A stretch of DNA of 64,000 bases from Flavobacterium sp. LC2016-13 (GCF_009707955.1 NZ_WMDQ01000006.1:62001-126000); one strand, 5' to 3'. Positions 44,631 to 54,277 are shown, counted from the stretch's first letter. Made by a program: numbers and translations. Notes: generated from the sequence alone by a model not told the origin.

Positions 44631-45614
44631 TTATTTCAAATTATTCCAATACCAACTTACAGCTTCTTTTAATCCTTCCTGTAAAGAATATTTTGGATCA
44701 TAACCCAATATTTTTTTTGCTTTATCAATACTTGCTAATGAATGTGGTATGTCTCCTGCTCTGTTTACTCCATAAACAACTTCAACATCAGCAATTTTAG
44801 GATCAAATTCAGCTAAATATTCTTTTAAATACCCAACTAAATCGTTCAATGTATTTCGGTCACCAAATGCGGTATTGTAAACCGTATTTACTGCTTCCGG
44901 ATTCTCGCTTGTCATTGCCAGTTCATTCATCTGAACAACGTTACAAATGTAAGTAAAATCTCTCGAATAATTGCCATCCCCATTAATCACAGGACTTTCG
45001 TAATTCATAAATTGCATAACAAATTTCGGAATCACAGCTGCATAAGCGCCATTGGGATCTTGCTTTCTTCCAAAAACATTAAAATAACGCAATCCTATCG
45101 TTTCTAATCCGTAAGTTTTACTAAAAATTTCGGCGTACAATTCGTTTACATATTTTGTAATTGCATAGGGAGATAAAGGTTTCCCTATTACATCTTCAAC
45201 TTTTGGCAATCCTTGAGAATCTCCATAAGTTGAAGAACTCGCAGCATATATAAATCGTTTCACTTTGGCATCTCGAGAAGCTACCAGCATGTTTAAAAAA
45301 CCTGAAACATTGACATCGTTTGTAGTTATGGGATCATTTATAGATCTTGGAACAGAACCAAGAGCAGCCTGGTGTAATACATAATCAACTCCTTCAACGG
45401 CTAAAACACAATCATCAATATTCCGAATATCTCCTTCAATTAATTTGAAATTGGGATTATCTTTCAAATCTTTCAAATTATGATGATGTCCTGTTGAAAA
45501 ATTATCTAAACAAACAACTTCATGACCCAATTCTAAAAAATACTCACATAAATTTGAACCAATAAAGCCAGCTCCACCAGTAATTAGAATTTTATATTGA
45601 GTGGATGTTTTCAT
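44631..45614 (-). CDS. UDP-N-acetylglucosamine 4-epimerase (TviC/WbpP type)
   Basis: The 327-residue extended SDR has ILITGGAGFIGSNLCEYF, LDNFSTGHHHNL, AASSSTYGDSQGLPKVED, the catalytic YAITKYVNELYAE, and RYFNVFGRKQDPNGAYAAVIP. The last block is typical of WbpP/TviC, which interconvert UDP-GlcNAc/GalNAc or their uronic acids. Together with the TviB-like dehydrogenase it would give UDP-GalNAcA. UDP-glucuronate 4-epimerase is the main alternative, given ugd next door. It follows wzc by 9 bases. Confidence 0.87.
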   Translation of the reverse strand: MKTSTQYKILITGGAGFIGSNLCEYFLELGHEVVCLDNFSTGHHHNLKDLKDNPNFKLIEGDIRNIDDCVLAVEGVDYVLHQAALGSVPRSINDPITTNDVNVSGFLNMLVASRDAKVKRFIYAASSSTYGDSQGLPKVEDVIGKPLSPYAITKYVNELYAEIFSKTYGLETIGLRYFNVFGRKQDPNGAYAAVIPKFVMQFMNYESPVINGDGNYSRDFTYICNVVQMNELAMTSENPEAVNTVYNTAFGDRNTLNDLVGYLKEYLAEFDPKIADVEVVYGVNRAGDIPHSLASIDKAKKILGYDPKYSLQEGLKEAVSWYWNNLK

Positions 45615-45623
45615 ATTCTTGAT

Positions 45624-48062
45624 TTATTTTTTACCAAATTTATTAAAAATAGACTTCAGCAAAGTTGGTTTTTCCTGCACTTCATAGTATCCGTTAGAAT
45701 AGGCTCCATAACCATATCCGTAGGTGCCATATTTGGCTTTATTTTCATATCCGTTCAAAACAATGCTGGTATTATTGAGCTCACCCCTTTTTATTCTTGT
45801 GTTCAATAACGTAATCATATCTTTTTTGGTATAATTCTGTCTAACAATATACAATGTTACATCAGCATATTGAGCCAATTCTAAAGCATCAGAAACCAAA
45901 CCAACAGGAGGAGTATCTAAAATAATATAATCGTATTTTTGTTTTAATTCATCGATTAGTTCTTTCATTGCTTCACTTATAATAAGCTCAGATGGATTAG
46001 GCGGAATTGGTCCTGAAAGAATAACATCAAGATTAGGAATCTCTGTAGCATTTGTTATCTCACTCAAGGTCTTTTGTTTAATTAAATAATTAACAACTCC
46101 AACCTGAGTAGTTAAATTAAACTCATCGGCTAATCTTGGTTTTCTTAAATCTAAACCAATTATAACTGTTTTCTTTTCGCTTAAAGCGAAAATTGTAGCA
46201 ATATTTATAGAGCAAAATGTTTTTCCTTCGCCACTTATAGATGATGTAATCATTAACGTTTTAGCGCCACTTACTTGCTGTTTTTTATATAGAAATTGCA
46301 ATGATGAACGAATTGCCCTGAAAGATTCTGAAAGTGCAGATTTAGGTTTATCAAATACGGCTAAATTTACATTGTCTTTATTTACACCAATAACTCCAAT
46401 AAGTGGTATTTGAGTTAATTTACTAATATCTTCAGTACTTTGAATCGAATTATTGATAAAGAAAATTCCTAAAATAAATAATAAAGGTATCAATATTCCT
46501 AAAAATAGTGCCAGTACATAATTAACTGAAGTTTTTGGACCTATTAAACCACCACCAATATCTTTTGCAGAATCTATAAAATGAATATCTGATAAATTAG
46601 ATGCTTTTACAATTTCTGCTTCGTTTCTTTTCTGAAGAAATTCAGTATAAATATTGTCATTTAAATCATATTTTCTTTTGATTTTCAATAACTCTTGTTG
46701 CTCTTCAGGCAGTTTCTTAACTGTATTTTCAGCTTGGCCAATCTTTGCGTTAACGATTGACAAATCATATAATAATGATGATTTAGCGCTGGTAATATTT
46801 TCTAGCAAAACATTTTTTACAGCTGCCATTTGGTTATCAAAATCTTTAAAAATCTTATCACTCTTTACCGCATAAGACATTTCAGATCTTTGAGTAGAAA
46901 GTGATATTATTTTTGAAACATTAACAACGATATTCGGATCATCTATTCCTGCAACAGACGGAGCAGGCAGTCTTGAATAATCAACACTATTATTTAGATA
47001 TGTTTTAAGTGAATTGTAATATGCTATTTTTCTCGAAATCTGATCTTTTTCTAAGTCAAAATCAGTTATTTTATCCGAAATTTTAGCTCCTCCAGCTTCA
47101 ATATCGTATATGTTTTTGTCTTTTCTGAAAGATTTTAGTTCATTTCCATTTTGCTTCAATTGCCCTTCCATAGCAACCAGAGTGCTATCTATAAATCTTA
47201 TTGTATTGTTTGCAAATTGATTTTTTCCGTCAAGCTGAATTTTTATCAACATTTTAACTGTAGCATTTAAGTACTCTACCATTCTGGCTTTATTTGTGCC
47301 AGTCATACTTAAAGTTAATATTGATCCACCTTTGTCATCAGAATCAATATTTACACCTCTGTAACGAGACACTGTACCATTAAAGTCATTAAATCTCACA
47401 AAATATTCATTCCCTTTATAAAACCCAGGATTATCATTTAGTTCTAATTTCCAATTTAAAAAAGGCAATACAACTTGTTCCCCAACTTTACATTTTTTTA
47501 CAAATTCTATAGGCTGAACGTTTGTACTTACATAAGAATTGGTAGAATAATTTACTAATGACATCGAACTGTTTTCAAAAGGAATTCGAATTTCATATTC
47601 TTTATCACTCAAAAACTTAATACTAATTAAGGCATTTGCAAGCTGTCCTTTTGTTTTATCAATATTGATATAAAAAGGAACTGATCCGTATGAATCAACT
47701 AAATTATATTTTGTTTGTTGCAGGTAGTCAATATAAAATTGCAATTTATCAACAACCAATTCATTGTGTGATCTCGACTTCAATATTGTTGAAATACCAT
47801 TTACCTGATCTGAAATTCCCCCCCAATTAAAAACCAAACTAGTATTAGAAGTAAAAAACGGATTGCTTTCTTCTTTAATAGAAATCATGGTTTGCATCGC
47901 ATAAATTTTCTCTTTTCGAATATTTACCTGATACGCAATTGTAAGTGCGATTAATAAACTAGCAAGAAACCATTTCCAATAACTGATAATTTTTAATAGA
48001 AATCCTTTAAAATCAAAATTTGAATGATTCTCAAAAATCGAAAAATCTTTTATATCTAACAT
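45624..48062 (-). CDS. wzc: Wzc-type polysaccharide copolymerase with BY-kinase domain
   Basis: An 812-residue inner-membrane protein. Near the N-terminus one helix (WKWFLASLLIALTIAY) and near 500 a second (VLALFLGILIPLLFILGIFF) enclose a large periplasmic part with coiled coil. The cytoplasmic kinase shows Walker A SGEGKT (610-615), Walker A' LDLRKPR (637-643) and Walker B ILDTPP (714-719), then a tyrosine cluster YGTYGYGYGAYSNGYY (778-793) for autophosphorylation. It regulates chain length and export with the Wza-like protein. A phosphatase partner (Wzb) is not in the window. Confidence 0.94.
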   Translation of the reverse strand: MLDIKDFSIFENHSNFDFKGFLLKIISYWKWFLASLLIALTIAYQVNIRKEKIYAMQTMISIKEESNPFFTSNTSLVFNWGGISDQVNGISTILKSRSHNELVVDKLQFYIDYLQQTKYNLVDSYGSVPFYINIDKTKGQLANALISIKFLSDKEYEIRIPFENSSMSLVNYSTNSYVSTNVQPIEFVKKCKVGEQVVLPFLNWKLELNDNPGFYKGNEYFVRFNDFNGTVSRYRGVNIDSDDKGGSILTLSMTGTNKARMVEYLNATVKMLIKIQLDGKNQFANNTIRFIDSTLVAMEGQLKQNGNELKSFRKDKNIYDIEAGGAKISDKITDFDLEKDQISRKIAYYNSLKTYLNNSVDYSRLPAPSVAGIDDPNIVVNVSKIISLSTQRSEMSYAVKSDKIFKDFDNQMAAVKNVLLENITSAKSSLLYDLSIVNAKIGQAENTVKKLPEEQQELLKIKRKYDLNDNIYTEFLQKRNEAEIVKASNLSDIHFIDSAKDIGGGLIGPKTSVNYVLALFLGILIPLLFILGIFFINNSIQSTEDISKLTQIPLIGVIGVNKDNVNLAVFDKPKSALSESFRAIRSSLQFLYKKQQVSGAKTLMITSSISGEGKTFCSINIATIFALSEKKTVIIGLDLRKPRLADEFNLTTQVGVVNYLIKQKTLSEITNATEIPNLDVILSGPIPPNPSELIISEAMKELIDELKQKYDYIILDTPPVGLVSDALELAQYADVTLYIVRQNYTKKDMITLLNTRIKRGELNNTSIVLNGYENKAKYGTYGYGYGAYSNGYYEVQEKPTLLKSIFNKFGKK

Positions 48063-48076
48063 CTTTTGAATTTAGT

Positions 48077-48871
48077 TTAATTTTTAAGAATCAAATAAAC
48101 TGTTGTTGCTAAAGACAACAAAGTTATTATTGTACCAATTGATTGTATTCCTGTTTGACCAGTCCCCCATGTTTTTTGCCTTAATGGTTTTACATAAACA
48201 TAATCATTAGGTTGCAGATAATAATATGGAGATTTAAGAACATTTACATCTGTAAGATCAATATCGTGCATTTCAACTCCTGTAGGAATCTGACGAATTA
48301 CTGTTACAGCTTTTCTATTTCCAACTGTTGTAATATCTCCTGCATTTGCAATAGCTTCTAAAATGGTAACATGTTCTTTAAACAATGTTTTTGTTCCTGT
48401 ACTTGCAACTTCACCATTTATTGTATATCTAAAACCAGCTAATTTTACGGTTACAAAAATATTAGCCTCAGTTTTAAAATATTCCTCGAGTAATTTTTTT
48501 TCAATTATAACTCTTACTTCTTCAAGAGTATATCCAATAACATTTATTTCACCCAAGATTGGCATTCGAATATTTCCATGATCATCTACAGTGAAGCCGG
48601 TAAAATATAAACCTGATTCTGTTTTTCCGGAAGCTCCGGAAGCAGTATCTGTTGTGTTAAAAATAGACACAAGTTTTGAATCAATTGCTTTTATATCGAC
48701 ACTTAAAACATCATTTACTTGTAATCGATATGGTTTAGATTCAACTGCAGCAACAGTGTTTTGTTCTCCTGAAGAATCTTTATCTTGTAAATACACTAAA
48801 TCTTTTATAGGAATACAAGATGTAAAAAGTGTACTAATTAATAGCAGTATATAAAAGCTTTTTTTTGTCAT
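48077..48871 (-). CDS. wza: Wza-like outer-membrane polysaccharide export lipoprotein
   Basis: Short Wza relative of 264 residues. The signal peptide ends in a lipobox LFTSC with Cys19, so it is a lipoprotein. A Poly_export domain (YRLQVNDVLSVDIKAID) and one SLBB-like region (YTINGEVASTGTKTLF) follow, and the C-terminus has a hydrophobic helix (IGTIITLLSLATTVYLIL) that may cross the outer membrane. It precedes wzc by 14 bases, so the pair forms one export system. The family is typical of Bacteroidetes capsule/exopolysaccharide loci. Confidence 0.92.
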   Translation of the reverse strand: MTKKSFYILLLISTLFTSCIPIKDLVYLQDKDSSGEQNTVAAVESKPYRLQVNDVLSVDIKAIDSKLVSIFNTTDTASGASGKTESGLYFTGFTVDDHGNIRMPILGEINVIGYTLEEVRVIIEKKLLEEYFKTEANIFVTVKLAGFRYTINGEVASTGTKTLFKEHVTILEAIANAGDITTVGNRKAVTVIRQIPTGVEMHDIDLTDVNVLKSPYYYLQPNDYVYVKPLRQKTWGTGQTGIQSIGTIITLLSLATTVYLILKN

Positions 48872-48888
48872 TATTTAAAATTTATCGG

Positions 48889-48896
48889 CAAATATA
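48889..48896 (-). promoter_or_regulatory. -7 box (TATATTTG) of the wza operon
   Basis: TATATTTG on the minus strand lies 17 bases before the wza ATG, giving a very short leader. At 20 bases upstream the sequence is CTG instead of TTG, so the -33 is weak. It is identical to the -7 box before tviB, which supports it as the promoter of wza-wzc-epimerase-ugd-UpxY. Confidence 0.45.
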
Positions 48897-48942
48897 GGTT
48901 TTCCTTTAATCTTCAGAAAATCTAACTGTTATTTGGGTTTAT

Positions 48943-49563
48943 TTAGTTGTTTTTGAAAGTTTTTTCGAATGGAACCCGATGTATAATACTTCTTCCGAGA
49001 GTAACTTCATCTGCATATTCTAGCTCATCTCCCACAGATATTCCTCTGGCAATTGTAGAAATTACAACGTCAGACTCTCCAATTTGTTTATAGATGTAAA
49101 AATTTGTTGTATCGCCTTCCATAGTTGAGCTTAATGCAAAAATGATTTCCTGCACTTTACCGGATTTTACCTTTACAACTAAACTTGAAATATTTAACTG
49201 ACTAGGGCCAACACCTTCGATTGGAGAAATTTTTCCGCCCAAAACATGATAAATGCCTTTATATTGTCCTGTATTTTCGATAGCCATTACGTCGCGAATA
49301 TCTTCAACCACACAAATTAATTGATGGTTTCTTGCTTCGTTAGCGCAGATTTCGCAAACTTTTGTATCTGAAATATTATGGCAATTTTCGCAAAACTTAA
49401 TGTCCTCACGCATATTTAGCAATGCCTGAGATAAAAAGCCGGTTTGTTCCTTGGGTTGTTTTAATAAATGCAAAACCAAGCGTAATGCCGTACGTTTACC
49501 AATTCCTGGTAATTGCGACATTTCGTTCACTGCTTTTTCTATTAATTTTGATGAAAATTCCAT
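48943..49563 (-). CDS. recR: Recombination protein RecR
   Basis: Acts with RecF and RecO in loading RecA at gapped DNA. The 206 residues have the helix-hairpin-helix near [17 protein letters not shown], a four-cysteine zinc finger (CENC and CEIC), and a Toprim domain with [14 protein letters not shown] and the [15 protein letters not shown] block. Length is normal. It marks the end of housekeeping genes beside the polysaccharide locus. Confidence 0.97.
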   Translation of the reverse strand: MEFSSKLIEKAVNEMSQLPGIGKRTALRLVLHLLKQPKEQTGFLSQALLNMREDIKFCENCHNISDTKVCEICANEARNHQLICVVEDIRDVMAIENTGQYKGIYHVLGGKISPIEGVGPSQLNISSLVVKVKSGKVQEIIFALSSTMEGDTTNFYIYKQIGESDVVISTIARGISVGDELEYADEVTLGRSIIHRVPFEKTFKNN

Positions 49564-49568
49564 GACGA

Positions 49569-49576
49569 CAAAAGTA
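49569..49576 (-). promoter_or_regulatory. Possible -7 box (TACTTTTG) of recR
   Basis: TACTTTTG on the minus strand ends 6 bases before the recR ATG. If used, the mRNA would be nearly leaderless. No TTG is found at 19-21 bases upstream, so support is limited to the one box. Confidence 0.3.
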
Positions 49577-49741
49577 ATATTTTAAATGGTTTAGTAGTCT
49601 TTGGGGCGACTAAAATCAGTACTTTTAAAATACAAATATAGTATAAATCGTTATTTTTTAATCCGGTTGAGATTGGCGTACTTTTTTATTTTTAACAGAG
49701 AATAAAAAAGACATTAGAAACAACTGTTTTTTTTTATAAAA

Positions 49742-50107
49742 TCAATATTGATTTGTTGCTAAAAGAACTAAAGTACAAGCAACTTCAGACTTGATGTTGT
49801 TTAATTCTAACAATTGATACAATTCAGGATTTTCAGTTCCAGGATTAAAAACCACTCTTTTTGGTTGTGCTTCAATAATGTAATTATAATAATCACGCTG
49901 ACGTGCAGGATTTAAATATAAAGTTACGGTATCAATATTTTTAACGGGAATAGCTTTGGTCTGAATTTTTACGCCGGCTACTTCGCCAGTATTTTGACCA
50001 ATTGCCAATACAGTGTGTCCTTTTTCAACTAACATATTTATGGCTCTAAAAGCATATCGATCTGGTTTTGTAGTAGCACCAAGAACTAAGGTTTTTTTAT
50101 TTTTCAT
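49742..50107 (-). CDS. CoA-binding domain protein (YccU-like)
   Basis: The start at the ATG at 50107 gives MKNKKTLVLGATTKPDRYAF and 121 residues. A longer reading frame from 50179 adds a hydrophobic leader but starts upstream of the -7 box at 50125-50132, so the shorter form is preferred. The sequence has a CoA-binding Rossmann motif LVLGATTKPDRYAFRA, then VLAIGQNTGEVAG and FNPGTENPELYQLL. Family members bind CoA; their physiological role is not well known. It is transcribed away from marC. Confidence 0.82.
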   Translation of the reverse strand: MKNKKTLVLGATTKPDRYAFRAINMLVEKGHTVLAIGQNTGEVAGVKIQTKAIPVKNIDTVTLYLNPARQRDYYNYIIEAQPKRVVFNPGTENPELYQLLELNNIKSEVACTLVLLATNQY

Positions 50108-50124
50108 CATTTTTAAATATTTCA

Positions 50125-50132
50125 CAAAAGTA
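50125..50132 (-). promoter_or_regulatory. -7 box (TACTTTTG) of the CoA-binding protein gene
   Basis: TACTTTTG on the minus strand lies 17 bases before the ATG at 50107. It matches the TAnnTTTG consensus and supports the choice of the later start. The -33 side is not clear. Confidence 0.4.
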
Positions 50133-50260
50133 ATCAAAAAGAATGAGCTTAGTTTAGGTTGTTGATACAGAATTAACAAGAATAAAAAAACGATATCCCA
50201 TCATGATTTTATTCTAAGCTACTAAAAAATGACTATTTTTACTTTACTAACCCAAACAAT

Positions 50261-50887
50261 ATGGATTTATTCATTTATTTATTTGCCGCTCTTTTTTCAG
50301 TATTAAATCCAATTGGTACTGTACCTATTTTTGTTGGACTTACACAACACGATTCTCAAAAGGAACGTTCCAGAATTTCTTTATGGACAGCCATAAACGT
50401 TTTTATTATTTTGATTGTTTCTTTTTTTATCGGGCAATATGTTCTGACTTTTTTTGGAATTAGTATTGATGCTCTGCGAATTGCCGGTGGAATTGTAATT
50501 GTAAATTCAGGTTTTTCATTGCTTTCAGGAAAATTCAATAAAAAGCGAGGTATCAATAAAAAAATCGAAACCGATGCACAACAACGAAATGATATCGCTC
50601 TAACACCTTTGGCAATACCAATGCTTGCTGGACCTGGGTCTATTTCTTTACTGATTGCTTTTTACCAGGAACATCACGCAATGGAGGAAATCATTATTTC
50701 TAGTTTAGCCATTCTGGCTATTGCGGTTGCTATTTTTGTAATTCTAAAAAGCGCTCATTATTTAGCCCGAATATTAGGTGCATCAGGAATTGTAGCAATT
50801 TCCAGAATTGTTGGTTTTATTGTAATTTCTATCGGAATTCAATATATCGTAAGTTCGATCGTCAATATTATAAAAGGAAATTTTTAA
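50261..50887 (+). CDS. MarC-family membrane protein
   Basis: The only clear gene on the plus strand. The 208 residues form six hydrophobic helices; MDLFIYLFAALFSVLNPIGT at the start, with the conserved NPIGTVPIF motif, and TPLAIPMLAGPGSI in the centre with the conserved AGPGSI loop are MarC/UPF0056 features. Its function is not firmly known; the name from multiple antibiotic resistance has not held up well. It ends before a bidirectional hairpin terminator. Confidence 0.92.
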   Translation: MDLFIYLFAALFSVLNPIGTVPIFVGLTQHDSQKERSRISLWTAINVFIILIVSFFIGQYVLTFFGISIDALRIAGGIVIVNSGFSLLSGKFNKKRGINKKIETDAQQRNDIALTPLAIPMLAGPGSISLLIAFYQEHHAMEEIIISSLAILAIAVAIFVILKSAHYLARILGASGIVAISRIVGFIVISIGIQYIVSSIVNIIKGNF

Positions 50888-50916
50888 TGTAATATTTCCA
50901 CATTTATACAAAATAG

Positions 50917-50950
50917 AAAAGGGATAAAACATAGCGTTTTATCCCTTTTT
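50917..50950. terminator. Bidirectional terminator between marC and ctlX
   Basis: A perfect 14-pair stem: AAAAGGGATAAAAC (50917-50930) with GTTTTATCCCTTTT (50936-50949), loop ATAGC. It has T runs on both strands, so it can end marC (plus) and ctlX (minus, stop at 50969). Confidence 0.9.
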
Positions 50951-50968
50951 TCTCTTTTATAAAATATT

Positions 50969-51904
50969 CTAGTTTCTTGGCAAAAACACTTCTGCCATCA
51001 TACATCTGGCGCTTCCGCCGCCACAAGCTTCAATTGTATCTAAACTTGAGCTTAAAATTTCTGCATGATTTTCTAATTGAGCAATTTGTTTTGGAGTTAA
51101 ACTTTGATGTGCAGATGCACTCATAACAATATATTTCTTGTCATTTGTTCCTCTAACCTCTAACATATTACCTGCAAAATTATTCACTTGCGCTTCTGTA
51201 ATTAAAATAATTTCTTTTCCGTCTGTCTTTAGATTTTCAAGAACCATTTTTCTTTCTTTTTTATCATCAATACAATCGGCACAAATAACAGCAAATGTTT
51301 CACCTAAACACATCATTACATTTGTGTGATAGATTAATTTACGTTCGCCATTTACAGTTTGAAAAGCTTCAAAAATGACAGGAGCATAATCAAAATCTTC
51401 ACAGAATTCAATAAATAATTCTTCGTCTGCACGAGGCGATAATGCGCAATATGCTTTTCCGTTGGCACGATCTAAAAGCAAACTTCCTGTTCCTTCTAAA
51501 AAAATACCATCTTCTTCTGCAGAAGTATAATCCATTATGTTAGCGATCTCAAAACCTTTATCTTCAAGTGTATCTAAAATATCTTCACGACGTTCCTGAC
51601 GACGATTTTCAGCAAACATTGGATACAAAGCTACATCTCCATTTTCATGAAAAGAAACCCAGTTGTTTGGAAAAATACTATCTGGCGTATCTGTTTCTAA
51701 AGTATCATCAACCACAGTTACATCAACCCCTACCGCTCTTAATTTTTCAACAAAAACATCAAATTCTTGCTGTGCTTTAGCGTTTACTGTACTTGGCAAA
51801 AGTCCGTCTAATACTTTTTGGTAATAATTATTTACTGCTGTTTGCTCATTCATTCTAAAAGCAACTGGCCTAATCATTACGATTGCATTTGTAGTCTGTT
51901 TCAT
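50969..51904 (-). CDS. ctlX: CtlX-family guanidino-modifying hydrolase
   Basis: Start chosen at the ATG at 51904 (MKQTTNAIVMIRPVAFRMNE), the usual start of the family; the frame is open to 51973 with an unrelated leader. The 311 residues have FPNNWVSFH, FLEGTGSLLLDR with catalytic-type residues, and the C-terminal catalytic cysteine in GGGSARCMMAE. This is the CtlX branch of the DDAH/arginine deiminase superfamily (annotated citrulline utilisation hydrolase). It follows the arginine deiminase-like gene by 77 bases, so the two could act on arginine or citrulline together. Confidence 0.88.
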   Translation of the reverse strand: MKQTTNAIVMIRPVAFRMNEQTAVNNYYQKVLDGLLPSTVNAKAQQEFDVFVEKLRAVGVDVTVVDDTLETDTPDSIFPNNWVSFHENGDVALYPMFAENRRQERREDILDTLEDKGFEIANIMDYTSAEEDGIFLEGTGSLLLDRANGKAYCALSPRADEELFIEFCEDFDYAPVIFEAFQTVNGERKLIYHTNVMMCLGETFAVICADCIDDKKERKMVLENLKTDGKEIILITEAQVNNFAGNMLEVRGTNDKKYIVMSASAHQSLTPKQIAQLENHAEILSSSLDTIEACGGGSARCMMAEVFLPRN

Positions 51905-51981
51905 TTTATATGTTTTTATTTTGTTTTGAATTTCAAGTCTCCGTTTATAACAATGTGAAACTTGAAATTTCAAACAAATAT

Positions 51982-52896
51982 TTAGTCTCTAATTAAAGGT
52001 AAAGTTGAACATCTCAATAAACCTTCTTGTTTTGCAATTTCAGCATACGGAATTTCTTCAACAGTAAAGCCATTTGCACGCAGCCAGTTATTTAATCTGG
52101 TAAAATTCTTTTCTGAAACAACTACATTTTCATCAATAGAAAATACGTTCGAAAACATATTATACATTTCGTTTCTTTCGATGTGAAATAAATTTTCTTT
52201 CCCGAAAAGATTTACTAAATACAAATAATCAGCTTCTTCGCGAAAGCCTCTTTTATAAATAATTCCTTTGTTTTTTCCTACTGGTTGAAAACAACAATCT
52301 AAATGCAATGCATTGTCGCGAGCTTCTAATTTAGATTTTACTAAATCAAATTCTTTGACAATTTTATTTGGAAACAGGTTTTTAATAAAGTTGACACCAT
52401 GCATATTGGTTCTGGCAGTAATATAATCTTTATAGTCGCTACCTTTATAAGTACCAATAAAAATATGATCATTCCAAAGCATAACGTCTCCACCTTCGAT
52501 ATGAACTTCTTCCGGCGGACGAACCACTTTTTGAACATCCATTTGATCAATTATATATTGAATAGCATCTAATTCTCGTTCTCTATCAGGGAGAATATTT
52601 GATTTCACAAAAGTATCATCAATTACAAAACCAATATCTCTTGCAAAAATCTGATTATAATTCTCTATCATTTCAGGACGATAAACGGTAACGTCATATT
52701 TTTGAAAAACGGCGTTAAAAGCATCCATTTCAGGAACCATATCTTTTTCGAGAGGATAAGTTCCTGCTTTAATATGTTCCAATGATTTGGGATCATAGGC
52801 TTCATCCAAAGATGGTGTTGGCCCATTATGAACAGCAGAACCCAAAACTACTGCGCGTAATCTTGATGTTTCGTTCTTTACATTTAATTGCAACAT
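51982..52896 (-). CDS. Arginine deiminase/DDAH-family amidinohydrolase
   Basis: The 304 residues have the ordered catalytic features of the guanidino-group-modifying superfamily: IFARDIGFVIDD, HIEGGDVMLW, ALHLDCCFQPVG and a C-terminal cysteine in LLRCSTLPLIRD. It is shorter than classical ArcA (about 400 residues) and resembles DDAH-like arginine deiminase family proteins. Substrate could be arginine, methylarginine or agmatine-like. It lies between gltA and ctlX on the same strand. Confidence 0.85.
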   Translation of the reverse strand: MLQLNVKNETSRLRAVVLGSAVHNGPTPSLDEAYDPKSLEHIKAGTYPLEKDMVPEMDAFNAVFQKYDVTVYRPEMIENYNQIFARDIGFVIDDTFVKSNILPDRERELDAIQYIIDQMDVQKVVRPPEEVHIEGGDVMLWNDHIFIGTYKGSDYKDYITARTNMHGVNFIKNLFPNKIVKEFDLVKSKLEARDNALHLDCCFQPVGKNKGIIYKRGFREEADYLYLVNLFGKENLFHIERNEMYNMFSNVFSIDENVVVSEKNFTRLNNWLRANGFTVEEIPYAEIAKQEGLLRCSTLPLIRD

Positions 52897-52922
52897 AACT
52901 TTATTATATTTTGGGCAAATAT

Positions 52923-52953
52923 AAAAAAAGCTTCACAGTTAAGTGAAGCTTTT
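52923..52953 (-). terminator. Terminator of gltA
   Basis: AAAAGCTTCAC (52926-52936) pairs perfectly with GTGAAGCTTTT (52943-52953), loop AGTTAA, followed on the minus strand by Ts. It sits 9 bases after the gltA stop. Confidence 0.9.
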
Positions 52954-52962
52954 AAAGTTATT

Positions 52963-54240
52963 TTATTTGTTAGACTTAAAGTCTCTTAAAGGATGTCCTG
53001 TATAAATTTGTCTAGGTCTTCCGATTGGTTCTTTATTTTCACGCATTTCTTTCCATTGCGCGATCCAACCTGGTAATCTACCAATAGCAAACATTACTGT
53101 AAACATATCTGTAGGAATACCTAATGCTCTGTAAATAATTCCAGAATAGAAGTCAACATTTGGATATAAATTTCTTGATTTGAAGTAATCATCTTCAAGA
53201 GCTGCTGCTTCTAATTTTTTTGCAATTTCCAAAATCGGATCATCAACACCTAAAGTTTCTAATACTTCTTTAGCTGCTTTTTTGATGATTTTAGCTCTTG
53301 GATCAAAGTTTTTGTAAACTCTATGACCAAATCCCATTAAACGGAAAGGGTCATTTTTATCTTTTGCTTTTGCTAAAAATTTATCTGTATCTCCACCGTC
53401 TTTGTTAATTTCTTCTAACATTTCAAGAACGGCTTGATTAGCACCTCCGTGAAGTGGTCCCCAAAGAGCAGAAACTCCCGCAGAGATTGAAGCAAATAAA
53501 CCAGCATGAGATGAACCTACCATTCTTACTGTAGATGTCGAACAGTTTTGTTCGTGATCTGCATGAAGAATAAATAATTTATCCAACGCATCCACAATAA
53601 TAGGATTTGCTGCATAAGGTCCTGTAGGCAATTTAAACATTAATTGCATAAAATTATCTACATAACCAGTTGTGTTATCATAATAATTTAATGGGTAACC
53701 CATAGATTTTCTGTAAGTCCATGTTGCAATTACAAGAAATTTACCCATTGTTTTACAAATGGCTTCGTACATTTCTTTTTCATTCTCAACATTTACTGCT
53801 TTTGGATTAAATGCTGTTAAAGCACTTGTTAAAGCAGATAAAACACCCATTGGATGAGCTGTTTTTGGAAAACCGTCAATGATATTTTTCATCTCTTCGT
53901 TTACCAAAGTATGTTTTTTAATACCATTTTCGAACTGCTCTAATTCCTGAGCTGTTGGTAATTCACCAAAAATTAAAAGATATGATACTTCAAGAAAACT
54001 AGCTTTTTCAGCTAAATCTTCGATTGAGTATCCTCTATAACGCAAAATTCCTAATTCTCCGTCTAAGAAAGTGATTTCACTTTTACAAGAACCAGAATTT
54101 TTATATCCCGGATCAATAGTAATAATACCAGTTAAATCACGTAATTTGTTAATATCGATAGCTGATTCATTTTCGCTTCCTGTGATTACCGGAAGTTCAA
54201 TTTTTTGACCATCTACTTCTAATGTAGCTATTTTTGACAT
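52963..54240 (-). CDS. gltA: Citrate synthase
   Basis: Condenses acetyl-CoA and oxaloacetate to citrate in the TCA cycle. The 425 residues include the catalytic histidine in GSSHAGLFASISAGVSALWG followed by GPLHGGANQAVLEML, and GFGHRVYKNFDPRAKI with the second histidine. N-terminal part DPGYKNSGSCKSEITFLDG and LRYRGYSIEDLAEK are typical of the hexameric type II enzyme. It follows eno, then ends at a clear terminator. Confidence 0.97.
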   Translation of the reverse strand: MSKIATLEVDGQKIELPVITGSENESAIDINKLRDLTGIITIDPGYKNSGSCKSEITFLDGELGILRYRGYSIEDLAEKASFLEVSYLLIFGELPTAQELEQFENGIKKHTLVNEEMKNIIDGFPKTAHPMGVLSALTSALTAFNPKAVNVENEKEMYEAICKTMGKFLVIATWTYRKSMGYPLNYYDNTTGYVDNFMQLMFKLPTGPYAANPIIVDALDKLFILHADHEQNCSTSTVRMVGSSHAGLFASISAGVSALWGPLHGGANQAVLEMLEEINKDGGDTDKFLAKAKDKNDPFRLMGFGHRVYKNFDPRAKIIKKAAKEVLETLGVDDPILEIAKKLEAAALEDDYFKSRNLYPNVDFYSGIIYRALGIPTDMFTVMFAIGRLPGWIAQWKEMRENKEPIGRPRQIYTGHPLRDFKSNK

Positions 54241-54277
54241 AATATATCGGAAATAAATCTTTAAAATAATAATTTAT

